Source: an uncultured Lachnospiraceae bacterium (GTDB lineage: Bacteria > Bacillota > Clostridia > Lachnospirales > Lachnospiraceae). Taken from it: DNA of 40,793 bases. Shown here piece after piece: positions 30,954 through 39,210 of the stretch. The notes under the pieces were generated by a model that saw only the letters and a program-made list of their open reading frames with translations, was not told the origin of the DNA and did not search any database. Position numbers and translations under genes: made by a program. Each line of letters begins with the position of its first letter. The stretch's first letter is position 1. The stretch covers positions 1-40,793 of the forward strand of contig CAJUIP010000033.1 in the NCBI GenBank assembly GCA_910586315.1. The letters run 5' to 3'.

Positions 30954-32726
30954 GTGAGACGGAAGGTTATATGTCTGCTGGCAGTGGTTTTGGGAAGCCA
31001 GGTACTGGCTGGATGTAAAAGCGTACAGGAGCCCCCAACGTATGACGGGACCTCCGGGAAGACGGTCGTCTGGAATCTGGAGGCCTATGAAAATCTGGAG
31101 GTTCTGACACTGAATGAGGATAATGAGGTAAACGTGTATCCCTGCCGTTCAGAAGAAAATCTTAAAGAAACCATTGAGCTTTTGGCCGGGCTGGACGACG
31201 TAACGGTGGTACAGCCCAACTATTCTTATGAAAATCAGGCTCTCGGGGTCAATGATGCCTCTGTGAAGGAGCAGTGGGCGCTGGAAAATGACGGCTCTTT
31301 TTCCATTGAGGAGGAGAAAAACAGATATCCGGTTTATGATGATCCGTTTGGAAAGCCTTCAGCGCCGGGAGCCTGGCGGGGAGATGCGAAAAAGGCCAGC
31401 CTGGTAGGAATTCTTGTGGAGTTAGAAGAAAAACAGGCGGTTGCCGGCATTGATATCAACATTGCCGGAGCCTGGGAGAAATACGGGAACGGCACTCATG
31501 ACACCATTGTGGCCATGATTGATACGGGAATTGATATAAGTCATGAGGACCTGGCTCAGGCCGTATGGGTCAATGCGGATGAGATTCCGGGAAACGGCAT
31601 TGATGATGACGGGAACGGATATGTGGACGACGTGAATGGGTGGAACTTTTATGATAATACCAATCAGGTCTTTACCGGCGAAGGAGACAGCCACGGGACC
31701 CATGGCGCCGGAACCATCCGGGCCGGTGTGGGAAACGGACTGGGGATTGCGGGGATCGTCCCGGGAGATCGTGTCCGCATCATGCCTGTCAAGGCCCTTG
31801 GCGGCTCCTTTGGCGGCGGCAATACCGCCGATTTAATCCGTGCGATTCGCTATGCCCAGGATAACGGGGCTGTAATCTGCAATTTAAGCCTCACATCCAC
31901 CACCAATGACAGGGCTCTGTATCAGGCCATGGCAAGTTCCAATATGCTTTTTGTGGCGGCAGCGGGAAACGGGGATCCGATGACGGGAAAGGGACTTGAT
32001 ATGGATGCAGTCCCGTTTTATCCGGCGGCCTACGATCTGGATAATCTGATTTCTGTAGCCAATATTACCTGCGACGGCAGTCTCCATGGGAGCTCCAATT
32101 ATGGAAAAACCACTGTGGATCTGGCGGCACCGGGAACTTATATTTTAAGTACCACGCCTGGAAATTCATACAGCTACATGTCAGGAACCTCCATGGCAGC
32201 GCCCATGGTGACCGGAGCAGCGGCCATGGTGTATTCATATTTTGAGGGAATCAGCGTGGCTGATGTGAAGGAGATTCTCCTGTCGACGGTGACACCACTA
32301 GAAAGCCTTACAGAAAAGACGGCAACCGGGGGTATGTTAAATGTGGAGGCAGCCATTTCTTACGACATTGGAGCCCTTTCGAGAACCGGATTCCAAAATG
32401 GGGGAAATACCGCGGAAAGCGGAACGGCGCCCTATATCGAAGCCAGAACGAGGAACAGCAGAAACGGTATGCTTCTGACGGTTCGTGTGGTTGATGTGGA
32501 CGGCGATCTGGATATGCTCTGTTATGCAGAGGGCGAGCATACCTGCGAGGAATTTACCGGGGATATCGCCAGTGTTCCTTTTGAAGTGAACAGGCAGGAT
32601 ATGGCCACTTTCCGCATTGACCATGCGGGAACCTATACGTTTTATGCCAGAGATAAAAAAGGAAATGCCAGTGTGTATGTGGCAAAATTTGCGAATATGA
32701 GTGACGGCCCTGGGGCTTTGGACTAA
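30954..32726 (+). CDS. Subtilisin-like serine protease, lipoprotein (S8 family)
   Basis: A 590-aa secreted protease. The N-terminus has a signal peptide ending in a lipobox (VLAGC, lipidated Cys21), so it should be anchored to the outer face of the membrane. Residues about 40-105 resemble an S8 propeptide (ending VTVVQPNYSYE). The catalytic triad is D190 (AMIDTGID), H247 (GDSHGTHGAG) and S413 (SGTSMAAPMVTG). An unusual acidic segment of about 50 residues lies between QWALEND and the catalytic domain start, and about 110 residues after the domain may form a beta-sandwich. The start is GTG at 30954, with AAGGAG six bases upstream. It follows ftsH. Confidence 0.9.
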   Translation: MRRKVICLLAVVLGSQVLAGCKSVQEPPTYDGTSGKTVVWNLEAYENLEVLTLNEDNEVNVYPCRSEENLKETIELLAGLDDVTVVQPNYSYENQALGVNDASVKEQWALENDGSFSIEEEKNRYPVYDDPFGKPSAPGAWRGDAKKASLVGILVELEEKQAVAGIDINIAGAWEKYGNGTHDTIVAMIDTGIDISHEDLAQAVWVNADEIPGNGIDDDGNGYVDDVNGWNFYDNTNQVFTGEGDSHGTHGAGTIRAGVGNGLGIAGIVPGDRVRIMPVKALGGSFGGGNTADLIRAIRYAQDNGAVICNLSLTSTTNDRALYQAMASSNMLFVAAAGNGDPMTGKGLDMDAVPFYPAAYDLDNLISVANITCDGSLHGSSNYGKTTVDLAAPGTYILSTTPGNSYSYMSGTSMAAPMVTGAAAMVYSYFEGISVADVKEILLSTVTPLESLTEKTATGGMLNVEAAISYDIGALSRTGFQNGGNTAESGTAPYIEARTRNSRNGMLLTVRVVDVDGDLDMLCYAEGEHTCEEFTGDIASVPFEVNRQDMATFRIDHAGTYTFYARDKKGNASVYVAKFANMSDGPGALD

Positions 32727-32781
32727 AAAATGAGAAGGAGATGCTGCAAAATGATTTTTTTGATTTGCAACATCCCCTTCT
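32725..32781 (-). terminator. Terminator of ilvE (minus strand)
   Basis: Minus strand: an 18-nt-arm hairpin (32764-32781 with 32733-32750, two internal mismatches) followed by six T (complement of 32725-32730). The T-run overlaps the stop codon of the protease gene on the other strand. It may also act on the plus strand, though no T-run lies on that side. Confidence 0.7.
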
Positions 32782-32828
32782 TGCTGCCAGATGATAGTGG
32801 GACCGTCGGGCTTTTAAGGACAGGGATA

Positions 32829-33854
32829 TTATTTGATTACATGAATCCAGCCTTCCGGCGCTTCGATGCGGCCCATCTGGATTCCGGTTAAGGTATCGTA
32901 AAGCTTTTGGGTAACCGGGCCCATTTTTTCCATACCGCTGGGGAAGCAGATTTCTTTGCCGTGATCCACGATTTTTCCAACCGGAGAAACAACGGCGGCG
33001 GTCCCGCAGAGGCCGCATTCGGCGAAGTCTTTTACTTCCTCAAAGAGAACCGGGCGTTCTTCTGCCTTTAAGCCAAGGTAATGCTCGGCGACGTGGAGGA
33101 TGGAACGGCGGGTGATGGACGGCAAAATGCTGTCGGACTTGGGGGTTATAACCGTGTTGTCCTTGGTTATGAAGATAAAGTTGGCGCCGCCTGTCTCTTC
33201 CACATAAGTTCTTGTTGCGGCATCCAGATACATGTTCTCATCAAAGCCCTGTTTGTGGGCATCAACAATCGCGTGTAAGCTCATGGCGTAGTTTAAGCCT
33301 GCCTTTACATGTCCGGTTCCATGGGGGGCGGCGCGGTCAAAGTCACAGACGCGGATGGTAATGGGCTTTGCACCGTCTTTAAAGTAGGGGCCGACCGGTG
33401 TTACAAATGCACGAAACTGGTATTCTGACGCGGGCTTTACACCGATGACCGGATTGGTCCCAAATAAGAACGGACGAATATAGAGGGTTGCCCCGGAGCC
33501 GTAGGGCGGGACGAAACCCGCATTGGCCGCCACCAGTTTTGTGATTGCATCGAGGAAGCGTTCTTTGGCAAACGGCGGCATTTCCAGTCTCTTTGCGGTG
33601 TTAATCATGCGCTCGGCATTTAAGTCGGGACGGAACGTAACAATATGTCCGTCTTCTGTTGTATAGGCCTTTAATCCCTCAAAACATGTCTGTGCATACT
33701 GGAACACACATGCACATTCGTTTAGTGTAATCGTGTCTTCTGTGGTGAGGGCGCCTTCATCCCATGCGCCGTTTTTATAGTTGGAAACATATCGGTAATC
33801 GGTTTTGATATAGCCAAATCCAAGATTTGCCCAGTCAATATTCTGCTTTTCCAT
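32829..33854 (-). CDS. ilvE: Branched-chain amino acid aminotransferase
   Basis: A 341-aa fold-type IV PLP aminotransferase that makes leucine, isoleucine and valine from their 2-oxo acids, or starts their breakdown. Family marks are QYAQTCFEGLKAY, RMINTAKRL, LYIRPFLFGTNPVIGV, PLP-lysine K184 in HVKAGLNYAMS and EETGGANFIF. The sequence is closest in form to the group of eukaryotic-like (long) BCATs found in Firmicutes. The frame is open to 34037, but the start at 33854 is chosen because GGAGGAG sits before it and the upper part would lie at or before the transcript start. The leader of about 148 nt is structured. Confidence 0.94.
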   Translation of the reverse strand: MEKQNIDWANLGFGYIKTDYRYVSNYKNGAWDEGALTTEDTITLNECACVFQYAQTCFEGLKAYTTEDGHIVTFRPDLNAERMINTAKRLEMPPFAKERFLDAITKLVAANAGFVPPYGSGATLYIRPFLFGTNPVIGVKPASEYQFRAFVTPVGPYFKDGAKPITIRVCDFDRAAPHGTGHVKAGLNYAMSLHAIVDAHKQGFDENMYLDAATRTYVEETGGANFIFITKDNTVITPKSDSILPSITRRSILHVAEHYLGLKAEERPVLFEEVKDFAECGLCGTAAVVSPVGKIVDHGKEICFPSGMEKMGPVTQKLYDTLTGIQMGRIEAPEGWIHVIK

Positions 33855-34002
33855 AACGATCTCCTCCATTCTGCCACTTTGCGGCAACGTATTTTTCTGC
33901 ACAATAAATAAGTACAGGGGAACAGTTCGGACAAGGCATGCACATCCCTTTGCGCTGACCGTGTAAGAATGCAAACGGCCGCGGGTATAGTATGAACTGT
34001 TG
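33855..34002 (-). promoter_or_regulatory. Structured ilvE leader
   Basis: The arms GAACTGTT (33994-34001) and AACAGTTC (33921-33928) pair over 8 bp and close a domain of about 65 nt starting right at the predicted transcript 5' end. Inside is CCGT/ACGG (33959-33962 with 33975-33978). Downstream is TGCC/GGCA near 33884-33900, before the RBS. No T-box motif is visible. A ligand-binding or attenuating role is conjecture. Confidence 0.35.
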
Positions 34003-34008
34003 GTTATC

Positions 34009-34037
34009 ATTATAAATACTTCTTTTTTATACTGCAA
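34009..34037 (-). promoter_or_regulatory. Promoter of ilvE
   Basis: Minus strand TTGCAG (complement of 34032-34037), 17 bp, TATAAT (complement of 34009-34014). Transcription should begin near 34002. Confidence 0.7.
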
Positions 34038-34087
34038 GTTTTTTATGACAAAAAGATGAAAAAAATATATGAAAAGTGGAAAATAAG

Positions 34088-34096
34088 TGGTATAAT
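34088..34096 (+). promoter_or_regulatory. Extended -10 promoter of the OYE-MFS operon
   Basis: TGG followed by TATAAT at 34091-34096, an extended -10. The -35 region is poor (AT-rich), so an activator may be needed; the LysR gene downstream is a candidate. Confidence 0.5.
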
Positions 34097-34145
34097 ATAA
34101 TTTTAAGTTATATACAATATTACCTGAAGGAAAGGAAGAGAAAAG

Positions 34146-35207
34146 ATGGAACGTTTGTTCACAGCCTGGAACTTAAAAGGACATGAAATAAAAAACCGTG
34201 TCTGTGTTCCGCCCATGGTGTGCTTCGGATGGAGTGACGACAGAGGAATGGTCACGGAACGAAACATAAACCATTACCGGGCCATTGCCAAAGGCGGGGC
34301 CGGATTAATTATTCAGGAAGCGACATGCATCAATCGTCAGGGCAGATTGAGCCTGGACCAGCTTGGAATCTGGGAGGATGAGCAGATTCCCGGCCTTAAA
34401 AAAATTACAGAAGCGGTTCACGAAGAGAAGGTCCCCATTTTTATTCAGCTCCATCATGCGGGAGTCATTTCCGCCACTGAGGACAGAGTATGCCCCAGTG
34501 AGTATACCTGCGTACAGAAAGGAATCGAGAAGAGGGGCAGGGCGCTTTCTGTGGAAGAAATTCACCGGTTGGAAGAGGAGTTTATCGAGGCGGCCAGGCG
34601 GGCATACCAGGCCGGATATGACGGAGTGGAGCTTCACGGATGCCACAGCTACCTGCTGAGCCAGTTTATGAACCGTCTGGTAAATAAGAGAAATGACGAA
34701 TATGGCCCGGACGGCATGGAAATCCTCCGGAGGATTCTGGAAGGAATCCGTAAGGTCACGCCGCCGGAATTTATTGTGGGAATCCGCTTGGGCGCCTTTG
34801 AGCCGGAACTTTCCGACGGAATGAAACATGCCAGATGGCTTGAAGCTCATGGAATCGATTTTATCAATGTTTCCTATGGATTTGATATGGAGGCCAGAAG
34901 GGAAAAACCGGACGGATATCCTTTTGCAGAGGCTATTTATGGAGCCAAAAAGATAAAAGAAGCCGTCTCGGTTCCGGTATTTGCCGTTTATGGGATTCAG
35001 GACGGGGAGACGGCCGAGGCCGTACTTCAGGATACAAATGTGGATATGGTGAACATTGGACGGGGCGTTCTGGTGAATTACCAGTGGGCCAATGATGTGA
35101 AAGAGGGGCGGGACCCGGGGAAATGCCTCTACTGCAGTACCTGTATGTGGCGGGTGGATGCAGACCGGTGCGCCGGGCGGCTGAAACGGCTAAGAGAGAG
35201 CAGGTAG
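34146..35207 (+). CDS. Old Yellow Enzyme-family NADH:flavin oxidoreductase, short form
   Basis: A 353-aa FMN-binding TIM barrel that reduces activated C=C bonds or enones. NRVCVPPMVCFGW near the start, IFIQLHHAGV, GYDGVELHGCHSYLLSQFMN, RNDEYGPDG and VDMVNIGRGVLVNYQWAND are family segments. The C-terminus carries CLYCSTCMWRVDADRC, that is C-x2-C-x2-C-x8-C, which differs from the C-x2-C-x3-C-x11-C cluster motif of 2,4-dienoyl-CoA reductase relatives, and the FAD/NAD domain of those long enzymes is absent. A 4Fe-4S cluster is therefore possible but unproven. The MFS gene starts 8 bp after it, so substrate uptake and reduction are probably linked. Confidence 0.88.
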   Translation: MERLFTAWNLKGHEIKNRVCVPPMVCFGWSDDRGMVTERNINHYRAIAKGGAGLIIQEATCINRQGRLSLDQLGIWEDEQIPGLKKITEAVHEEKVPIFIQLHHAGVISATEDRVCPSEYTCVQKGIEKRGRALSVEEIHRLEEEFIEAARRAYQAGYDGVELHGCHSYLLSQFMNRLVNKRNDEYGPDGMEILRRILEGIRKVTPPEFIVGIRLGAFEPELSDGMKHARWLEAHGIDFINVSYGFDMEARREKPDGYPFAEAIYGAKKIKEAVSVPVFAVYGIQDGETAEAVLQDTNVDMVNIGRGVLVNYQWANDVKEGRDPGKCLYCSTCMWRVDADRCAGRLKRLRESR

Positions 35208-35214
35208 GGCGGCC

Positions 35215-36462
35215 ATGGGAAAAAAGCTTCATTATGCCTGGCTGATTCTTGCGGGATGCTGTATCCTCCAGGGAGCCAGTCTGGGTCTTATTAATAACTG
35301 TGCGGGGGTATTTTATTCCCCGGTATGCGAAGAGCTGGGATTTGAGATGGGAGGGTTCGCCTTTTACAAGACCCTGTTTTCCATAAGCTCCGCCCTGGCC
35401 CTGCCGTTTGTGGCGAAGAGCTTCCGTAAAATGGATGTACGGCTGGTAATCGGGGCGGCGGCTGTGGTATTCGGCGGCTGTAATGTGGCCATGGGAACCT
35501 TTCAGAAACTGTGGCAGTGGTATGCGGCCGGACTGATTCAGGGAGCGGCCTCCTCCTTTTTGTGCATGCTTCCGGCACCAATTCTTTTAGGGAACTGGTT
35601 CCATAAAAAAACGGGAACAGCTGTGGGAATTTCGGCGGCCTTTTCCGGGCTGATTGGAATGTTTGGGAGCAGCGGTCTGGGAATTTCCATTCCTGCCCTG
35701 GGGTGGCGGGCCAGCTATGTGATTACGGGAATCATCAGTATAACGCTGATTCTTCCGGTTTCCATTTTCATTCTGCGCTATGCTCCGGAAGATAAAAATA
35801 TGAAGCCATACGGGGTGGAAAAAGAGACGCCGGAAGAAAACGATTCCGAAAACGGGAGAGGAAGCAGGGATGCTATGGGACTTCTTACGTTTTTAAAACA
35901 GCCTGTGTTTTACATGGCATTGATTGCTTATGCCTGCTGTATCTCCGGTTCATACTTAAATATGTTTTTAACCTCCTGCGGCCTGGCTTCGGGGCTTCCC
36001 ATGGCCCTGGCGGCCATGATGACCACTCTGGCCCTGTTTGGGAACATGTTCAGCAAACTGTTTTTAGGAAAAGCCAGCGATACGTATGGAGTCATAAAAA
36101 CCTTCGTGTGCTCGGCTGCAATAGCAATAGGAGGGCATTTCCTGCTTTTGACCGGGATGACGGAGAGTGTGATGGCGGGGGCGTTTCTCTTTGGCATTAC
36201 ATTTCCGCTGTCTTCGGTGATGATGCCGCTTTTTTGCCGCCTGTTCTGGAAAGGGGAGACTTATGGAGCCGCCTATTCCTATGTATCCATGTTCGGAACA
36301 CTTCTGGCATCTCCGTTTAATACGCTGTTTGGCCGGTTTTATGACATGACGGGAAGCTATCATCTGACCATTATGGCAAGCGCGGGTCTTGTTTTTCTGG
36401 CGCTTCTTTTGGCGGGGGCGGGAAAAACGCAGGTCAGGTCACAGTCTTTGCAAGTTCGATAA
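35215..36462 (+). CDS. MFS transporter, OFA (oxalate/formate antiporter-like) group
   Basis: A 415-aa transporter with about twelve hydrophobic segments split by an acidic central loop at residues about 200-222 (EKETPEENDSENGRGS). LHYAWLILAGCCILQGASLG near the N-terminus, WYAAGLIQGAASSFLCM and GWRASYVITGII are typical of carboxylate-type MFS carriers such as the OFA family. It is co-transcribed with the OYE-type reductase 8 bp upstream and probably imports that enzyme's substrate or exports its product. Its last 29 bases overlap the 3' end of the LysR gene on the opposite strand. Confidence 0.85.
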   Translation: MGKKLHYAWLILAGCCILQGASLGLINNCAGVFYSPVCEELGFEMGGFAFYKTLFSISSALALPFVAKSFRKMDVRLVIGAAAVVFGGCNVAMGTFQKLWQWYAAGLIQGAASSFLCMLPAPILLGNWFHKKTGTAVGISAAFSGLIGMFGSSGLGISIPALGWRASYVITGIISITLILPVSIFILRYAPEDKNMKPYGVEKETPEENDSENGRGSRDAMGLLTFLKQPVFYMALIAYACCISGSYLNMFLTSCGLASGLPMALAAMMTTLALFGNMFSKLFLGKASDTYGVIKTFVCSAAIAIGGHFLLLTGMTESVMAGAFLFGITFPLSSVMMPLFCRLFWKGETYGAAYSYVSMFGTLLASPFNTLFGRFYDMTGSYHLTIMASAGLVFLALLLAGAGKTQVRSQSLQVR

Positions 36463-37315
36463 AGGCTTCCATCTCTCTGGTGACCCATTTATCTTTATGG
36501 TAGAGGATCTGGCGCCAGACGCACATATGAAAATCACGTACCGGCAGGATACTTAAGGTTCCTGCCGCTGCCTCCTGTTTGATAGAAAACTCCGGAAGGA
36601 AGGAGAGCCCGGCATTGTTTTTTAACAGGCGGATAATGAATTCCGTATTTCCGATTTCCAGAAAGGGCTCAATTTTTTGATTGCAGGCCGCCAGGTACCG
36701 GTCCAGAACGAACCGGTAGCTGGCATTTTTTTCTGTCAGAAGAAACGGTTCCCGGATAATTTCCTCCAGAGACAGAGAGGCTGAGCCGGACAGAGGATGG
36801 GAAGAGGAGGAGACAAAAACAATGTCCTCCGGCTCCTCCATGACTTTTATCCATTTATGGTCATAAATTCTCTGATCCATCAGATAAACAAGGTCAATGG
36901 AATTTTTATCCATGCGTTCCAGAAGCACATCCGGGGAGTCCAGAACAATACTTATTTTTACCAGGGGATGTGCTTTGTGGAACTGTTCTAAAAGCGGGGG
37001 AAAGATGGAAGCGCAGATGGACTCAATGGTCCCGATGGTCAAAACTCCCGTAAGCTCCCTGGATTCCGTCACGGCAGCGCGGGCGCGGGACAGCTCTTTC
37101 ATGACCGCGGCGGCATGCTCATAAAAAATGGTCCCCTGGTGTGTCAGAATGGTCTGCTTGCCAATCCGGTCAAACAGGTGGATTCCCAGCTCCTCCTCCA
37201 GCTGCTTGATCTGGATGGTGACGGCAGCCTGGGAGTAGCCAAGGGCTTTTGCGGCTTTGGAAAAGCTTTTTAGCTGCGCTACGTGGAGGAAGGTTTTGAT
37301 TTCTCGTAATTCCAT
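36434..37315 (-). CDS. LysR-family transcriptional regulator
   Basis: A 293-aa regulator with a winged helix-turn-helix at residues 1-60 (MELREIKTFLHVAQLKSFSKAAKALGYSQAAVTIQIKQLEEELG) and a periplasmic-binding-protein-like effector domain from about 90 to the end. It overlaps the MFS gene end to end by 29 bp, and is divergent from the cysteine desulfidase gene with 457 bp between them. It may control either the OYE-MFS operon or the desulfidase. The first ATG is used; AGGAG lies upstream. Effector unknown. Confidence 0.9.
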   Translation of the reverse strand: MELREIKTFLHVAQLKSFSKAAKALGYSQAAVTIQIKQLEEELGIHLFDRIGKQTILTHQGTIFYEHAAAVMKELSRARAAVTESRELTGVLTIGTIESICASIFPPLLEQFHKAHPLVKISIVLDSPDVLLERMDKNSIDLVYLMDQRIYDHKWIKVMEEPEDIVFVSSSSHPLSGSASLSLEEIIREPFLLTEKNASYRFVLDRYLAACNQKIEPFLEIGNTEFIIRLLKNNAGLSFLPEFSIKQEAAAGTLSILPVRDFHMCVWRQILYHKDKWVTREMEAFIELAKTVT

Positions 37316-37387
37316 GGATGAAACTCCTGTGTAAATAGTTGTTGTTCACGGGAGGGGGCATCTTCTTGCCCGTGTACCACGGACAAA

Positions 37388-37444
37388 AAGTATCGGGCGT
37401 TCCCGCGATGTGGAAAAACGGATAAAATCAGTCTTACAAGCAAG
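37388..37444. repeat. Direct repeat copy A (57 bp)
   Basis: Pairs with the copy at 37613-37669 without gaps; 44 of 57 positions match by my alignment. Shared words include GCGTTC, GATGTG, AAAAACG and ATAAAAT. Confidence 0.75.
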
Positions 37445-37612
37445 CTTGACGCCTGTTTTTATCCATTTTTCCCCGCCCCATGAACTGCAGTTATAAATAT
37501 TTTTAAATGATATATTTAAAACATTAAATTTTACTTTCATCTGCATTTATGTTACTCTAATTATAAAAGAAAAGCAAGTAAATTCCGCAGGCGGAGAATT
37601 TTGTAAAGCAAG

Positions 37613-37669
37613 AAGCATCGAGCGTTCGTCTGATGTGAAAAAACGAATAAAATTGGTCTTGTAACCAAG
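37613..37669. repeat. Direct repeat copy B (57 bp)
   Basis: Second copy of the 57-bp unit, 225 bp downstream of copy A and 104 bp before the cyuA start. The matches are not in triplet phase with a conserved protein on either strand as far as I can tell, so it is a DNA or RNA element rather than a gene. Confidence 0.75.
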
Positions 37670-37772
37670 GGGCCTTTTAGGACGAGCCAAAACGGGGAAG
37701 CGTGGCTGAAAATTGCTTTCCGCCGGATTGGCAGAACAGTTACCAAATACATAAGAAAGGAAAGGGACGAAT

Positions 37773-39050
37773 ATGGAAAAGAGCAATGTGAAGTACGGCG
37801 CATATGTGAAAATTCTGGAGGAGGAGTTAAAGCCCGCCATGGGATGTACAGAGCCTATTGCACTGGCGTATGCGGCTGCCATGGCCAGAAAGGTACTGGG
37901 AGAGATGCCGGATAAGGTAGTGATTGGAGCCAGCGGAAGCATTATTAAGAATGTAAAATCCGTTATCGTACCCAACACCGACCATTTGAAGGGAATCCCG
38001 GCGGCTGCCGCCGCAGGAATTGTGGGAGGCGACCCGGATAAGGAGCTGGAAGTGATTGCCAGCGTGACTCCAGAGCAGATTGCCGGGATGCGGGAATTTC
38101 TGGCCAATACGGATATTTCTGTAGAGTATGTGGACAATGGACTGACCTTTGAGATTGTCGTTACTTTATATAAGGGAGATTCTTATTCCAAGGTAAGAAT
38201 TGTAAACTACCATACAAACATTGTTCTTATTGAAAAGAATGGAGAGAAGTTAAAGGAAATTGCCGTGGAGGGAGAGGATGAGGAAGGTCTCACAGATCGT
38301 TCCCTTCTTAATATGGAGGATATCTGGGATTTCATCAATACGGTGGATGTAGAAGACGTAAAGCCGGTGCTGGAGCGTCAGATGAAGTACAATATGGCCA
38401 TTGCCGAGGAAGGAATGAAGGGAAATTACGGCGCGAATATCGGTAAGGTTCTGATGGAGATGAACGGTGACGATGTAAGGACGAGGGCAAGAGCCATGGC
38501 GGCTGCCGGCTCGGATGCCAGAATGAACGGCTGTGAGCTTCCCGTTATTATTAATTCCGGAAGCGGAAATCAGGGCATTACTGCCTCTGTTCCGGTTGTG
38601 GTTTACGCGAGAGAGCTTGGCGTGGATGATGACAAGCTGTACCGTGCCCTGGCACTTTCAGATTTGACCGCAATCTGTCAGAAGACTCCCATCGGACGTC
38701 TTTCCGCTTACTGCGGGGCCATTAGCGCGGGCGCAGGCGCGGGTGCGGGCATTGCTTATCTTAACGGAGGCGGTTTTGATGAAGTGGCCCATACGGTTGT
38801 CAATGCAGTGGCTATTCTTTCCGGAACCATCTGTGACGGGGCCAAGGCCTCCTGTGCCGCCAAGATCGCCGAGGCTGTGGATGCCGGGATCCTGGGCTAT
38901 CACATGTATATCCGCGGGCAGCAGTTCTATGACGGAGACGGAATTGTTACCAAGGGCGTTGACAATACCATGAAGAATGTGGGACGTCTGGCAAGAGAGG
39001 GTATGAAAGCCACCAATACAGAGATTATTAACATTATGATTGGACGGTAA
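37773..39050 (+). CDS. cyuA: L-cysteine desulfidase (CyuA/YhaM, UPF0597 family)
   Basis: A 425-aa Fe-S enzyme related to L-serine dehydratase alpha that splits L-cysteine into pyruvate, hydrogen sulfide and ammonia. ELKPAMGCTEPIALAYA gives C25, and SAYCGAIS and GTICDGAKASC give the further cysteines; the C-x6-C spacing at the end matches the cluster ligands of archaeal cysteine desulfidase. NSGSGNQGITASVPV is a family motif. The enzyme serves cysteine detoxification or use as energy source. A LysR gene lies divergently upstream and an NSS transporter convergently downstream, which may import the amino acid. RBS is AAAGGAAAGG. Confidence 0.9.
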   Translation: MEKSNVKYGAYVKILEEELKPAMGCTEPIALAYAAAMARKVLGEMPDKVVIGASGSIIKNVKSVIVPNTDHLKGIPAAAAAGIVGGDPDKELEVIASVTPEQIAGMREFLANTDISVEYVDNGLTFEIVVTLYKGDSYSKVRIVNYHTNIVLIEKNGEKLKEIAVEGEDEEGLTDRSLLNMEDIWDFINTVDVEDVKPVLERQMKYNMAIAEEGMKGNYGANIGKVLMEMNGDDVRTRARAMAAAGSDARMNGCELPVIINSGSGNQGITASVPVVVYARELGVDDDKLYRALALSDLTAICQKTPIGRLSAYCGAISAGAGAGAGIAYLNGGGFDEVAHTVVNAVAILSGTICDGAKASCAAKIAEAVDAGILGYHMYIRGQQFYDGDGIVTKGVDNTMKNVGRLAREGMKATNTEIINIMIGR

Positions 39051-39117
39051 TTGAAAATGGAAGCATGGCATGTATGAAAAGATTGATGGAAAGATCGGTT
39101 TGAAGAGCAGTGATTTT

Positions 39118-39162
39118 AAACGCCGGACGCAGGCGGCCGTATGGCCGCCGCGCCCGGCGTTT
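39118..39162. terminator. Terminator between cyuA and the NSS transporter gene
   Basis: Outer stem AAACGCCGG/CCGGCGTTT (39118-39126 with 39154-39162) and inner stem GGCGGCC/GGCCGCC (39132-39138 with 39143-39149). The convergent genes share it; T-runs are short on both sides. Confidence 0.7.
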
Positions 39163-39210
39163 GCTTACATGTTTAAAATTATAGGTCTGAACGTTTGCTG
39201 TGCCCGGCAT

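Larger units (their letters stand above)
37316..37772. other. 457-bp intergenic region between LysR and cyuA
   Basis: No credible gene. It holds the two 57-bp diverged direct repeats, an AT-rich core with a dyad-like stretch (around 37490-37525) that could bind the LysR protein, and the word CCGCAGGCGGAGA at 37585-37597, also present at 13464-13476. I find no convincing sigma-A promoter for cyuA, in keeping with an activator-dependent start. Confidence 0.6.

Noticed and set aside
37547..38137. Minus-strand frame of 196 codons spanning the repeat and the cyuA start
   Set aside because: Most of it is antisense to cyuA. The similar peptides in the two repeat copies come from the DNA repeat, not from a conserved protein.
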